Below are positions 50,437 through 59,900 of a stretch of DNA of 64,000 nt, piece after piece. Source of the DNA: Hymenobacter norwichensis DSM 15439 (GTDB lineage: Bacteria > Bacteroidota > Bacteroidia > Cytophagales > Hymenobacteraceae); NCBI RefSeq assembly GCF_000420705.1, contig NZ_ATVL01000006.1, forward strand, positions 648,267-712,266, in the 5' to 3' direction. Numbering within the stretch: position 1 is the stretch's first letter; each line of letters opens with the position of its first letter. A program made the position numbers and the translations under genes. The notes beneath the pieces were generated by a model. The model saw nothing but the letters and a program-made list of their open reading frames with translations. It was not told where the DNA came from and ran no database searches.

Positions 50437-51366
50437 TCACCCTCTAAAATCTCTTGGGGTAAGGGTAGTTTGGCGCTTGAAGAAGTTGCAGAAGTGGGCC
50501 ACGTCGGCAAAGCCTAGGCTGTCGGCTACTTCCGACACGGTCCAAGTGGTTTGTTTTAGCAGTAGCTTGGCTTCCAAGGCCATGCGGCCACCGATAAGCT
50601 CAGTGGTGGTGTGGCCGGTGGTTTCTTTGAGCACCCGGTTGAGGTGGTTGACGTGCACGGCCAGCTGGTCGGCGTAGTCTTTGGCGGTGCGCAGGCGCAG
50701 TTGCTGCTGCGGAGTAGCCAGCGGAAACTGCCGCTCCAGCAACTCGCCAAACAGCGCCGTTACCCGGGCCGAGGCGTTGTGCGCGGGTGCCTCAGCCGGG
50801 ACGGGCTGCAGCTTCTGCCCCCAATGAATCAGCTCCCAGAGGTAGGTACGCAGCAGGTCGTACTTGTAGGCGTAGGTGGAGGTGATTTCCTGGGCCATTT
50901 TCTTGAAAATAGCCTCAATAGCCGAGTAGTTCTCGTTGCTGACTTCCAGTATTGGCAAGCTGCCCGGCTGAAAAATTGGGAGTTCTTCCAGCATTACGCT
51001 GCTGCGGGAAGGGAGCATAAAATCCTCGGTGAAGAGGCAGAAATAACCGCTCTGGTCTAGGTCGTGGGGGAGCCAGCGGTAGGGCACCCGGGAGGTGGCA
51101 AACCACAGGGCCTGGTGCTTTACTTCCACTACTTTATCGGCGTATTCTGTCTGGCTGCGCCCGTTCATCAAACATAGCTTGTAGTAGTCTTGCCGCTGAA
51201 AGGACATGGCGGGGCGGTTGGGGTAGCTGCGCATCAAATCCTCCATTGTGAAGATGTTGAAGTGCCCCACTTCGCGCGGCTTGCCTGCCGTCAACTCCGT
51301 ACTAGTAGCTGCCCCCGCCATCGTCGGAAACTTCGCGTAAAACTCTTCGAGCCGAGTGGATTTCAT
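50437..51366 (-). CDS. AraC-family transcriptional regulator
   Basis: 309 residues. The N-terminal 170 residues form a cupin-like sensing domain. The C-terminal ~100 residues carry two helix-turn-helix units, including the conserved SVADSLGF-type segment (VSEVADSLGFADVAHFCNFFKR) and the ending TLTPRDFRG. Ligand unknown. The SDR gene downstream on the same strand is the likeliest target. An exact promoter box lies 20 bases upstream of the start. Confidence 0.92.
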   Translation of the reverse strand: MKSTRLEEFYAKFPTMAGAATSTELTAGKPREVGHFNIFTMEDLMRSYPNRPAMSFQRQDYYKLCLMNGRSQTEYADKVVEVKHQALWFATSRVPYRWLPHDLDQSGYFCLFTEDFMLPSRSSVMLEELPIFQPGSLPILEVSNENYSAIEAIFKKMAQEITSTYAYKYDLLRTYLWELIHWGQKLQPVPAEAPAHNASARVTALFGELLERQFPLATPQQQLRLRTAKDYADQLAVHVNHLNRVLKETTGHTTTELIGGRMALEAKLLLKQTTWTVSEVADSLGFADVAHFCNFFKRQTTLTPRDFRG

Positions 51367-51385
51367 AACAGGTAGCTGTGAAAAT

Positions 51386-51393
51386 CAAATATA
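51386..51393 (-). promoter_or_regulatory. -7 promoter box of the AraC gene
   Basis: The minus strand reads TATATTTG (TAnnTTTG), 20 bases before the ATG at 51366. No -33 element was recognised. Confidence 0.45.
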
Positions 51394-51630
51394 GCTTCCT
51401 TTCCTGTGGTGTAAGTTGGCTCTGGGTAATCCGCTAGAATGGGTGGACTCTACACAACCTACAGCGGAGTACAAGCAGAAGGCTGCCATTACTTAGTTGC
51501 GCTTGGAACGACGGCCTTTGGTAGGTCGTCGTAATCCACACAGTCTAGTTGTGCTCAAGTTGATAAGTTTCTCTGTTATTGAAACGTCAACAAGGGTAAG
51601 CCTACTTAATCAAACTCAACAATAGCCTAT

Positions 51631-51951
51631 ATGACCACTGAAGAATTTGTGCAGGCTTGTTACCGCGAAAAGCAACAGCTGCTACAGCATTACTTAGAGG
51701 GGGCAGGCGCTGAGTGGCTTCGGCCACTGAATAGTAGTAGCCCGGAGCACCGCTTGGCACTAGAGCAATTGCTAGACGTGGTGCTAACCGACACCTTCTA
51801 TACTATGCTTCTTGGTTTGGAAGGCAGCGGGTCAATTGGCGGTAGTCAGGCGCCTTATGAGCTGCGGGACCGTGAAGGGAATCTGCTTACCAACGGCGAC
51901 ATAGGCGGCTACGCGTGGCAGTACTTCCAGAATGATGGGCAAGAAGAGTAG
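51631..51951 (+). CDS. small cytoplasmic protein of unknown function
   Basis: 106 residues, acidic, without signal peptide or membrane helix. A helical first half (EEFVQACYREKQQLLQHYLEGA, then LALEQLLDVVLTDTFYTMLLGLEG) is followed by a short beta part (YELRDREGNLLTNGDIGGYAW). The layout resembles small immunity or SMI1-like proteins but no family was recognised and no toxin gene is next to it. The 264-bp gap before it holds only a weak hairpin (ACGACGGCCT / AGGTCGTCGT near 51510). Confidence 0.65.
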   Translation: MTTEEFVQACYREKQQLLQHYLEGAGAEWLRPLNSSSPEHRLALEQLLDVVLTDTFYTMLLGLEGSGSIGGSQAPYELRDREGNLLTNGDIGGYAWQYFQNDGQEE

Positions 51952-52019
51952 TTTGGGCGAGTTTTTGCGCGACATGGCGCTGTATGCCGCCTAGTAGCCA
52001 ACGCTGCCAAAAGCAGAAG

Positions 52020-52703
52020 CTACTCGCGCAGCCCCCGCCGGATGGCGTCCTCCAGCCGAACCGTGTTGTCGGTGAACTCCTGGTCGTAGAGGTACTGGCC
52101 CTGCTTGTTGAGCACGATGGTGGTAGGGTAGCCCGCAATGGCAAACTGCTGCGCCATGCCTTTGGCTTCCGGGACGACAGCAAAACCAAAGTCGCCGCGC
52201 TGTTGCAGAAACTTCTTGAGTCGTTCGGGCTTATCCAGCGCGAAGGAGAGGAATACCACGTCGTCTTGGGGCTGGTAGGAAGTGGCAACACGTTTCAGGT
52301 TGGGCATTTCCTCGATGCAGTACGGGCAGTTGACAAACCAGAAATTGAGCACCACCACCTTGCCACGCAGTGCCTCCAGGGTAAATTGGCGGCCCTGCAA
52401 ATCAGTGGCGGTGAAGGCGGGGGCTGCGGTGGTAAAGGCGCGCTGTGGGGTGAGAGCCTTGAGGCGCACCGCATCGGGCGTATCAGCGGGCCGCAGAGAT
52501 AAGGAGACGAAGGATTTGCCTTCGGCCTGTGGATTATCGACCTTGAAGTGGCCGGTGCGCAGCTTGGCCTTGTAGTCGTCCTTAGACAATACGCGGCCAT
52601 CCACATCGATATACACAGTATGGCGGTTGATTTTTGGCCGTTGTTGGGCTGCTGCCGAAAGGGCGAACAGGCTCAGGGCCGCTAGGAGAAGAGGTAGGCG
52701 CAT
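52020..52703 (-). CDS. TlpA-like thioredoxin-fold protein
   Basis: 227 residues from the ATG at 52703, which begins a signal peptide ending at SAAAQ (about 20); the frame is open up to 52772 but those residues are not signal-like. A separate beta-rich domain covers 25-90. The thioredoxin fold follows with the redox pair CPYC (126-129) and a cis-Pro in the GYPTTIVL segment. It is a periplasmic thiol-disulfide exchanger of the AhpC/TSA/TlpA type; partner proteins are unknown. Confidence 0.88.
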   Translation of the reverse strand: MRLPLLLAALSLFALSAAAQQRPKINRHTVYIDVDGRVLSKDDYKAKLRTGHFKVDNPQAEGKSFVSLSLRPADTPDAVRLKALTPQRAFTTAAPAFTATDLQGRQFTLEALRGKVVVLNFWFVNCPYCIEEMPNLKRVATSYQPQDDVVFLSFALDKPERLKKFLQQRGDFGFAVVPEAKGMAQQFAIAGYPTTIVLNKQGQYLYDQEFTDNTVRLEDAIRRGLRE

Positions 52704-52931
52704 GTGGGATATAGGTATGCAGTACATACGGCCAAGCCAGGTAGTTATTGTGCATGGGTGCGGCAACAGCAAGCCGATTGAGAATGAATAGTTTCTGTTT
52801 CAGCCCCAGTTGCCAACTCCTCAGGCTGCCGACAAATACTTTCCGGCCTAGCCAGCATTCGGGGAACTGGGCGAGTAGCTACTTAGCCAAGTGGAAATTC
52901 AGGGGTGGCCTTGTCTGCTGCGCCGGAACTG

Positions 52932-55190
52932 CTAGCGCCGCCCCGCCTCCGCCGCCCGAATTACCCGAATACAGTTGTTATCCTGGTCGGCGACGTAGAG
53001 CGTGCCGTCGGGGGCCACGGCGACGGCGGCGGGGTGGTTGAAGCGGGCCTGGGCGGCGGGACCGTTGCGGTAGTCGCCCAGGGCCTGGCCTTCCATGCCG
53101 CCGCTGCCATCGGGACCGTAGAAGTGCTCGGCGTACTTGGTGAGCGGGGGCTCTAGGCGGTGCCGGCCGGGTTCCCCGGCCACGGTGGTTACCTCGCCCC
53201 GGGGGCTGACGCGGCGGATGAGGTGGTTTCCCCGGTCAGCAATAAAGACGTTGCCCTGACCGTCGACGGCCAAGCCGGTGGGGTAGTGGAATCGGGCCTG
53301 ACGGCCGGGGCCGTCGGCGTAGCCGGGCTCGTAGTTGCCGGCCAGCCACTCGGCGCGGCTGCTGCCAGAGGCGTAGCGCAGCAGGCGGCCTTGGAGCACG
53401 TACACGGCCCCATCGGGCCCCACCGCCACGGCGCTGGGGTAAAAGTAGTGCCCCTCGTTGCTAAGCGGGCTCACGGAGTGAATGTCGCCCTTGAGCAGGG
53501 TGCTGACTTTGCCCTTGGGCGAAATCCGGCGCACGGCCATCGTCTCGCCATCTGTCACGTAGAGGGTGCCATCGGGGGCGGCGGCAACGGAGTTGGGCTT
53601 GTTGAAGCGGGCGGCCCAGATCAGGCCGTCGTCGTTGTTGCCGGCCACGATGCCCGGCTGCCCGGCCCAGACTTGCACCTTGCCTTCCGGGCTGAGGCGG
53701 TAGATGGTGTGACGGCTCTCATCGGCCACGAACACGCTGCTCCCAGGGCCGGTGGCTACCCCGGCAGGCTCAAAGATTTCCTCGGGAGCCTGGCTCCGGA
53801 CATCGGGGGAGGGGAAGCGGCCAGCAATGGTGCGTACCTCGCCGGTGGAACTCACCCGGCGCACTAGGCCGGTACCGAAGTCGGCCACCAGCAGGCTGCC
53901 GTTGGGCTCCAGCGCCAGGCCCCGGGGCTGGCTGAACTCGGCCGTAGTAGCGGAGCCATCGAGAGTGGTGCGGGGTGGGTGCCCGGCCAGGGTGTAAACC
54001 CGGCCGCTGGGAGCAATGGCGCGGATTACGTAGTTCTGCACGTCGGCCACGTACACGGTGCCGTCGGGGCCCAGGGCTAGGGCATCGGGGTAGTTGAAGC
54101 GGGCCTCAGTGGGCGTGGCCGCGTCGGTGTAGGCGCGGGCGTCCTGTTGCCCGGCCCAGGGAATTACGAGCTCGGTACGGTCGGGCAGCAGGCGGCGCAC
54201 GGTGTGGCGCGCATCGTTAGAGGTGAAGTAGATGGTGCCCTGCCGGTCGACAACCATGCTTTGAATGCCGTCAAGGTCCAACTTAGCGCCGGGCCAAGTG
54301 CCGGTGTGGGTGTTGGTCATGGTGCCCGCCCAGGTAGTGACTTCTCCACGCATGCTCATCCGGCGGATGCAGCCGTTGGCTACATCGGCCACCAGCAGGG
54401 CCCCATCGGGCGCCAGGGCCAGGGCTTTGGGGTGGTCGAAGCGGGCAGCCCGGCCGGTTCCGTCCACGGCGCCGTACTCCCCCGGCTCCCCGGCCAGGGT
54501 GCTGACCATACCGGCCGGGGTGATTTTGCGAATGACCTCGTTCTGGGTGTCGGCTACGAACAGGTTGCCGGCGGCGTCCAGGACCAGGCCGGTGGGGTAG
54601 CTGAACAACGCCTGGGCGGCGGGACCGTCGCGGTGGCCGGCGGCTTCGGGACCGTAGCCCGGCTGGCCGGCCAAGGTAGTCACCTGGCCCTGGGGGCTGA
54701 TGCGGCGGATGGTATTGTTTTCGCTTAGGTACACCGTACCATTGGGTGCCACGGTAATGCCCTGGGGGGAGCCGAAGCGGGCCGCCGGACCCTGGCCGTT
54801 GGCGAGGTCGGTGGTGGTGGCTATGTGCATTACGTGGCCATCGGTGAGCTTTTGCGGGGCCGGGGGCTCCCCGGCCAACGTAGTAACTAGGCCCGCAGGA
54901 GTGATTTTGCGGATGGCCGTCCCATCAACCAGATAGAGGTTGCCCTTAGCATCAGCCCCCAAGGCCCCGACGCGGGCAAACCGGGCGGCCGAGCCCTGCC
55001 CGTCGGCGTAGGTGGGCGGCAGCGGGCGGCCCGCCAGGGTGCTAACTACCAGTGCGGGGGCCGGCTCTGCCAAACCGGCCGGAACTTCGCGGTGGATGGG
55101 CCCGGCGGGGCGGTTGGCCCGGAGGAACCAGCCGCCCGCCGCCAGCAACACGCACATTCCCACCACTCCCAGGCCCAGATAACTCATCAT
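52932..55190 (-). CDS. NHL-repeat beta-propeller protein, membrane-anchored
   Basis: 752 residues. A single hydrophobic segment (about 5-24) is either a signal peptide or an anchor. The rest contains about twelve NHL-type repeats with the pattern F-x-x-P-x-G-(I/L/V)-A-(L/V)-x-P-D-G-x-(L/V)-(Y/F)-V-A-D and ending in VTTLAG-like strands, enough for two six-bladed propellers. Such proteins bind ligands or glycans outside the cytoplasm; no enzyme motif was seen. DNA repeats are diverged, so this is an old repeat array. Divergent from nothing obvious; the preceding PNPOx gene is on the same strand. Confidence 0.85.
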   Translation of the reverse strand: MMSYLGLGVVGMCVLLAAGGWFLRANRPAGPIHREVPAGLAEPAPALVVSTLAGRPLPPTYADGQGSAARFARVGALGADAKGNLYLVDGTAIRKITPAGLVTTLAGEPPAPQKLTDGHVMHIATTTDLANGQGPAARFGSPQGITVAPNGTVYLSENNTIRRISPQGQVTTLAGQPGYGPEAAGHRDGPAAQALFSYPTGLVLDAAGNLFVADTQNEVIRKITPAGMVSTLAGEPGEYGAVDGTGRAARFDHPKALALAPDGALLVADVANGCIRRMSMRGEVTTWAGTMTNTHTGTWPGAKLDLDGIQSMVVDRQGTIYFTSNDARHTVRRLLPDRTELVIPWAGQQDARAYTDAATPTEARFNYPDALALGPDGTVYVADVQNYVIRAIAPSGRVYTLAGHPPRTTLDGSATTAEFSQPRGLALEPNGSLLVADFGTGLVRRVSSTGEVRTIAGRFPSPDVRSQAPEEIFEPAGVATGPGSSVFVADESRHTIYRLSPEGKVQVWAGQPGIVAGNNDDGLIWAARFNKPNSVAAAPDGTLYVTDGETMAVRRISPKGKVSTLLKGDIHSVSPLSNEGHYFYPSAVAVGPDGAVYVLQGRLLRYASGSSRAEWLAGNYEPGYADGPGRQARFHYPTGLAVDGQGNVFIADRGNHLIRRVSPRGEVTTVAGEPGRHRLEPPLTKYAEHFYGPDGSGGMEGQALGDYRNGPAAQARFNHPAAVAVAPDGTLYVADQDNNCIRVIRAAEAGRR

Positions 55191-55271
55191 ACGCGCATCA
55201 GATAAGGAGAAAATCGGTGTCGGTGGCCGGAAAAAGGTAGTGAAAGGGCAAAGGAATACGGGTAGACGGGC

Positions 55272-55808
55272 TTAAATACCGGTAGGCTTGCCGTCGATGC
55301 TGTGGGCGTTGCGGTTGTGCCAGTATTGCTCCACCTGCTCGGGGCCGCGCTTGTCCATGTTGTCGTTCAGTTCGTTGCGCTCGGCCCGGTAGTCGAAGAA
55401 CGGCACGGCCATGCCGCACGAGGTCTGTACCAAATCCACCTCGACCACCACTACCTGCCGGGCGCCGGGCAATTGTGGAAACAGCGGCAGCAAGTCGTCC
55501 CATTCCGCGTCGCGCGGGTGGTAGATACTTGCGGTGCCATAGAGGCGCAGAATGTTGGGTTTGCCCTCGAAGGCGCACCACATCAGCGTAATGCGGTTTA
55601 CTTCCAGCAGGTGGGCGGCCGTTTCGTTGCCGCTACCAGTCAGGTTCAGCCAGGCCACGCGGTTAGAGCCGAGCACGCGCAACGTGTCCTGGCCCTTGGG
55701 CGAGATATTGACGCGCCCATCCGCAGCAGCCGTACCCACGAAGAACATATGCTGCCGCTCGATAAAGGCCTGGGTGTCGGTGCTGATGGCGGGGTATTGC
55801 TTGCCCAT
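55272..55808 (-). CDS. pyridoxamine 5'-phosphate oxidase-fold flavoprotein
   Basis: 178 residues of the split-barrel FMN-binding fold. The order of strands with FFVGTAAADGRVNISPKG, ITLMWCAFEGKPNILRLYG and VDLVQTSCGMAVPFF matches the pyridoxamine 5'-phosphate oxidase-related family, which includes general FMN or F420-type reductases. The enzyme proper (PdxH) is longer and has other signatures, so vitamin B6 synthesis should not be assumed. The 176-bp gap before it shows no gene. Confidence 0.85.
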   Translation of the reverse strand: MGKQYPAISTDTQAFIERQHMFFVGTAAADGRVNISPKGQDTLRVLGSNRVAWLNLTGSGNETAAHLLEVNRITLMWCAFEGKPNILRLYGTASIYHPRDAEWDDLLPLFPQLPGARQVVVVEVDLVQTSCGMAVPFFDYRAERNELNDNMDKRGPEQVEQYWHNRNAHSIDGKPTGI

Positions 55809-55984
55809 TGGGAAGGGAATTTAGCTGGTCAAGCAAGGTAGGGTTGTTGGATGCAGTGACCAAGCCTGAAGTCGGAAACAGCGGGGCTTAGTTTACGCTG
55901 TTGATCCACTCTATTCAGCTTGCGCTGCATATGGTTAGTGCAAAACCTGCTCAGATTATCGGGATGGCTGACTAAGTCGTCTTG

Positions 55985-56410
55985 CTACTTGCGCTTTTGG
56001 GGTCTACTGTACGAATTAATGCGTCGCTCCTGGCCTTTTGCAAGTCGGTAAGTCCTCTCTGCTACTTCGGTTTCTGAAGCCACCAAGACGTCAAGACCCG
56101 AAACGATAACAAACTGCTGCGGTGCTACTGGAAGGTAGCACACTTCTATATTTTGGCCTTTCTTAACTTCGGAAAAATGGACTTTATCCGAGGATGTAAA
56201 CGTCAGTAGTTCACCCGAAGAAGCTGTGAAGCGAACAATTGGGAAGCGGTGGAAAAGCCCGAAAAACTTCAGGTCTATTATTTCGCCTGGAACACGGATG
56301 CCGTGTCGGAGAATATCTATTCTAGAATGCGACTTCTTGTTATCGTGACACAGCACAAATAGTGTCACGATAATAAGAATGGCACAACAGAAAAAGAATA
56401 GCTGATTCAT
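55985..56410 (-). CDS. small membrane protein with DUF3592-like beta domain (paralogue 1)
   Basis: 141 residues. One membrane helix (about 5-22) is followed by a beta domain: GIRVPGEI, FPIVRFTASSGELLTFTS, GQNIEVCYLP, QFVIVSGLD. The same skeleton occurs in the next gene upstream (56508), so the two are tandem paralogues. A basic tail (SYSRPQKRK) ends the protein. DUF3592 family function is unknown. Base composition is richer in A/T than the neighbours. Confidence 0.72.
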   Translation of the reverse strand: MNQLFFFCCAILIIVTLFVLCHDNKKSHSRIDILRHGIRVPGEIIDLKFFGLFHRFPIVRFTASSGELLTFTSSDKVHFSEVKKGQNIEVCYLPVAPQQFVIVSGLDVLVASETEVAERTYRLAKGQERRINSYSRPQKRK

Positions 56411-56507
56411 GCTATGGAATTACTTCCGTTTCAGCGCTAACTAAGCCTTACTCAAGGATCGGCAACGTTAGTATCTGAACTGGCTGGGGCAAACTCGTGG
56501 TGGTTTA

Positions 56508-56852
56508 CTATTGGTCGAATAAGTGGTCAAGGCCTGAAACAATTACGAACTGCTCTGGCGAAGACGCAGGATAACATACAATTACTTTCTGGCCCTGCTG
56601 TATCTCAGTAATTGATGTCTTTTTCTTAGCGGTTAAAGTCAATTGGCGACCCTCTGGCGTTGTGAAACGCACTACTGGATAGCGAGATAGTATCTCGGTT
56701 TTGGGGTTGGTTAATGACACTATAACCCCTTCCACTCTTATGCCTTCCTTAAGCGTAGTAACACGTTTTCTGATGTTCCGAATGAATTGCACCAGAACCA
56801 CGCAAAAGAAAATAGAGAAGGCAATTAAGACGAGGGGGTGGAAATTCTGCAT
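56508..56852 (-). CDS. small membrane protein with DUF3592-like beta domain (paralogue 2)
   Basis: 114 residues from the ATG at 56852, which directly precedes the membrane helix (about 8-24); the frame is open up to 56900. The soluble domain repeats the plan of paralogue 1: EGIRVEGVI, YPVVRFTTPEGRQLTLTA, GQKVIVCYP, EQFVIVSGLDHL. The two genes are separated by 97 bp. They lie directly downstream of the large ATPase gene on the same strand, with a hairpin in between, and share its AT-rich surroundings. Confidence 0.72.
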   Translation of the reverse strand: MQNFHPLVLIAFSIFFCVVLVQFIRNIRKRVTTLKEGIRVEGVIVSLTNPKTEILSRYPVVRFTTPEGRQLTLTAKKKTSITEIQQGQKVIVCYPASSPEQFVIVSGLDHLFDQ

Positions 56853-56933
56853 TGTTATAAGTAGAGGTTCCGGCTTTTGGCAGGAAGACTCTTTCTGCAC
56901 TAAAAGCGTGGTTGATAATTACTAGGAGCCTGT

Positions 56934-56973
56934 CAGAAGATCATGCTTCGACTTCGCTCAGCATGACCTTCTG
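56934..56973 (-). repeat. REP-like hairpin after the ATPase gene
   Basis: CAGAAGATCATGCT / AGCATGACCTTCTG pair over 14 bases with one mismatch; loop TCGACTTCGCTC. The core (CATGCTGAGCGAAGTCGAAGCATG on the minus strand, here in two parts of under 20 bases) is a repeat type often met in Bacteroidota gaps. It begins ten bases after the ATPase stop and can protect or end that mRNA. Confidence 0.6.
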
Positions 56974-56982
56974 AATTAGTAC

Positions 56983-59900
56983 CTACTCCCGCTTCAGTAC
57001 CTCCCGAATCCCGCTTAGGCCACCGGCAATGTTCTCTAGCTTATCGAGCATTTGCAGGAGCTGGCCGGCGCCGGAGTTGCGGAGGTTGTCGAGGTAGGTT
57101 TGCTTGATTTGCTGCCAGCGGGCGGCTTGCTCGGGGGTGAGCCAGTTGAGCAGTTCGCGCAGCTTGAGCAGGTTGGCTTCGGTGGCACTGGTTAGGGTCT
57201 GGGCTTCGCTTTCGTAGTGGGCGGCCAGGAGCTGTTCTATTTCCTGGTCGTTCATCACGGGGCGCACTTTCTCGGCCAGCTTGTTCATGTTGCGGTACGA
57301 GCCTTGCAGCTTGAACGGCGGCTCGGTGCGGTAGGCGTCGGCCTGGGCGGCGCTGGCAATGTAGGCGGCATTTACCTTGGCCACCACGTCGCGCAGGCGC
57401 AGCAGCTTTTGCAGCACTGCCACGTACTCGTTCAGCTCCTCGGGCGAGTGGTTGCCCTCGAAGCTGAGGCCGTCCTGCTGCCCGGATTCGGCGAGGCGGA
57501 TGAGGGCGGGCACGTCCTGGGGGCTTTGGGTGGCGAGGCGGGCTAAGGCAGCGTTGCTGGTGAGGGCGTTTTCGAGGTAGGAGAGGCGGAAGGCGTCTTC
57601 GGAGCCCGCCGTGAGAATGTCGCCGAGGTTGTAGATGTCGGCGCGGTTGGCCAGCATGTCGGGCAGCTGGAATACGTCGCCGCTTTCAGTGTAGGGGTTG
57701 CCGGCCATCACCACGCACACCTTGCGGCCGCGGAAGTCGTAGGTGCGGGGGCGACCCTGGTACACGCCTTCAATCTTGCGCTGGGCGTCGCAGAGCGAGA
57801 TGAACTTCTGCAGAAACTCGGGGTTGCAGTGTTGAATGTCGTCCACGTAAATCATCACGTTGTCGCCCATCTCGAAAGCCAGGTTCAGTTTCTCCAACTC
57901 CTGCCGCGCCCCGGCGTTGGGGGCCTGGGCAGGGTCTACGCTGGTTACGGCGTGCCCGATGGCTGGCCCATTGATCTTCATAAAGATGAGGCCCAGGCGG
58001 TTGGCCACGTACTCCATGAGGGTGGTTTTGCCGTAGCCGGGCGGCGAGATGAGCAGGAGCAAGCCCATCAGGTCGGTGCGTTTGCCCTCGCCCGCCGTCC
58101 CGATCTGCTTGGCCAGGTTGGCCCCGATGATGGGCAGATACACCTGGTCGATGAGGCGGTTGCGCACAAACGACGTAAGCACGCGGGGCCGGAAATCTTC
58201 CAGGCGCATGTCCTCGGCGGCGCGGGCCAGTAGCTGCTTCTTCACCTCCTGAAACTGCTCGTACTGGGCTACCGTGGCGCGGTCGTAGTGCAGCAGGCGG
58301 CGGCGGAAATCGGGGAAGTTGAGGTGGTAGCTGGGCGTTGGGGTTTTCGGGTCTTGGGGACTTGGGCTTTCGGTGACGATGCGCGGGTGGGTGCCTTGGA
58401 AGCCTTCGAGCGTTTCGCGCAGGGGCGTGTGCACCACGCGGCCAGGGTCGTAGGTGTTGGTGAGCAGCAGAACGGCGCACTCGTTGCAGAAATCCGCCAA
58501 TGTAGCCGCGGCCGGCGCCTGGCGCAGGTAGGCCTGTAGCCACTGCCGGATCAGGGGGAGCTGGGCGGCAGGCTGGTCCTGGAGGCCCGTCACCGACTGC
58601 TGAAACAACTCCGTGGCCTGCCGCTCCTGCAACTGCTTCTGGAACTGCTGGTACAGCTCGGCGGCTTCGGCGGCAATGATGAAGGTGCCGGTGTGGGTCA
58701 GCTCGTGGAAAAGGTAGTCGCCGGCTTCCGCTACCTGGGCGGGGGTGAAGAGGCCGGTTTGCTCCGCGAAATGGTTTACAGCTGTTTGTAGCTCAGTTTT
58801 CAGCTCATCGAACTCCTGCGAATCGGGGAAGACCTGGAGTAGCACCCCGATGCCCTGGAGCTGCCGCTCCCAATGGGCGCGCTGGTCGGGGTTGGCGAAG
58901 CGCAGCCAGTAGAGGGCCGCAGCGGCGCGGGTGTCGGCCGGGTAGCGGAGCAGGTCTGCCGTGCGGGTGAGGCGCACCAGGGCCGTGAGCAGCAGGGCGG
59001 CATCGTGGTCGTGCACGCCTTTGAGGTAGCCTTCCTGGTAGCGCGCGGCCATAAACTGCTGCACGTAGGCCAGTAGCTCGGCGGCACTGAGGTGGCCTAG
59101 CTCCGTTACCGACAGCACGGCGGCGCGGCCGGTTTCCGCATCAGCGGGAGCGGGGTGCTGGGCGGCTTGCAGAATGCGCCAGGCCAGAAACTCGGCCCGG
59201 TACACGTCCTGGCTTTCCGACACCACGGTTTGCTCCCACACGGGCTTGGAGGCCAGCAGGGCGGGGTCGGTTATCTTCTGGAAGAAGTTGGTGCCGGTGA
59301 GGTGGTAGTGCAGGTCGCCGTCGCGCAGCACCACGGTTAGCTCCAGCGGCTGGGTGTTCACTGTGAAGGAGTGCGGGCCGAACTTGAGGGTCTGGCCGCC
59401 GTCGGCGAACAGGTCGGCCCGGTCGCGGAGCTGGCGCACGGCGTCCTCGCGCAGGGTTTTCAGCCGGCTCTGCACGTCATCCGACTTCACCGAGTCGCCG
59501 AGGTTAAGCAGCTCCTGGGCCGTTTGGCGCACCTTTTCCACCATCACGTCGGCAGCAAAGTACCCGTTGATATCTGCCACCGATTCCAGGCGGGTGAGGC
59601 GGCTCTGCACCGCTTTCAGCAGCCGCTCGGCGCTTTGCAGCAGGGCTGTAGCGCGCTGGTTGCGGGCGGCTACCAGGGCCGTTTTCTTGGACTCGAAGGC
59701 TTCGACTACCTGCTCGCGGCGGGTGGTGAGCTGCTCGATAAACTGGTCGAAGTCGGGAAACTTACCTTCCAATTCTTCGAGCTGCACCATGAGCTTGGTC
59801 AGATACTCGTCGCACTTGGCGGGGGTGTCGGCCAGGTCGAGGTAGTTGGTGAGGGCCTGTTCCAGCAGCTTGAGCTGGGCGGTAAACTCGGCCTGGGCCT

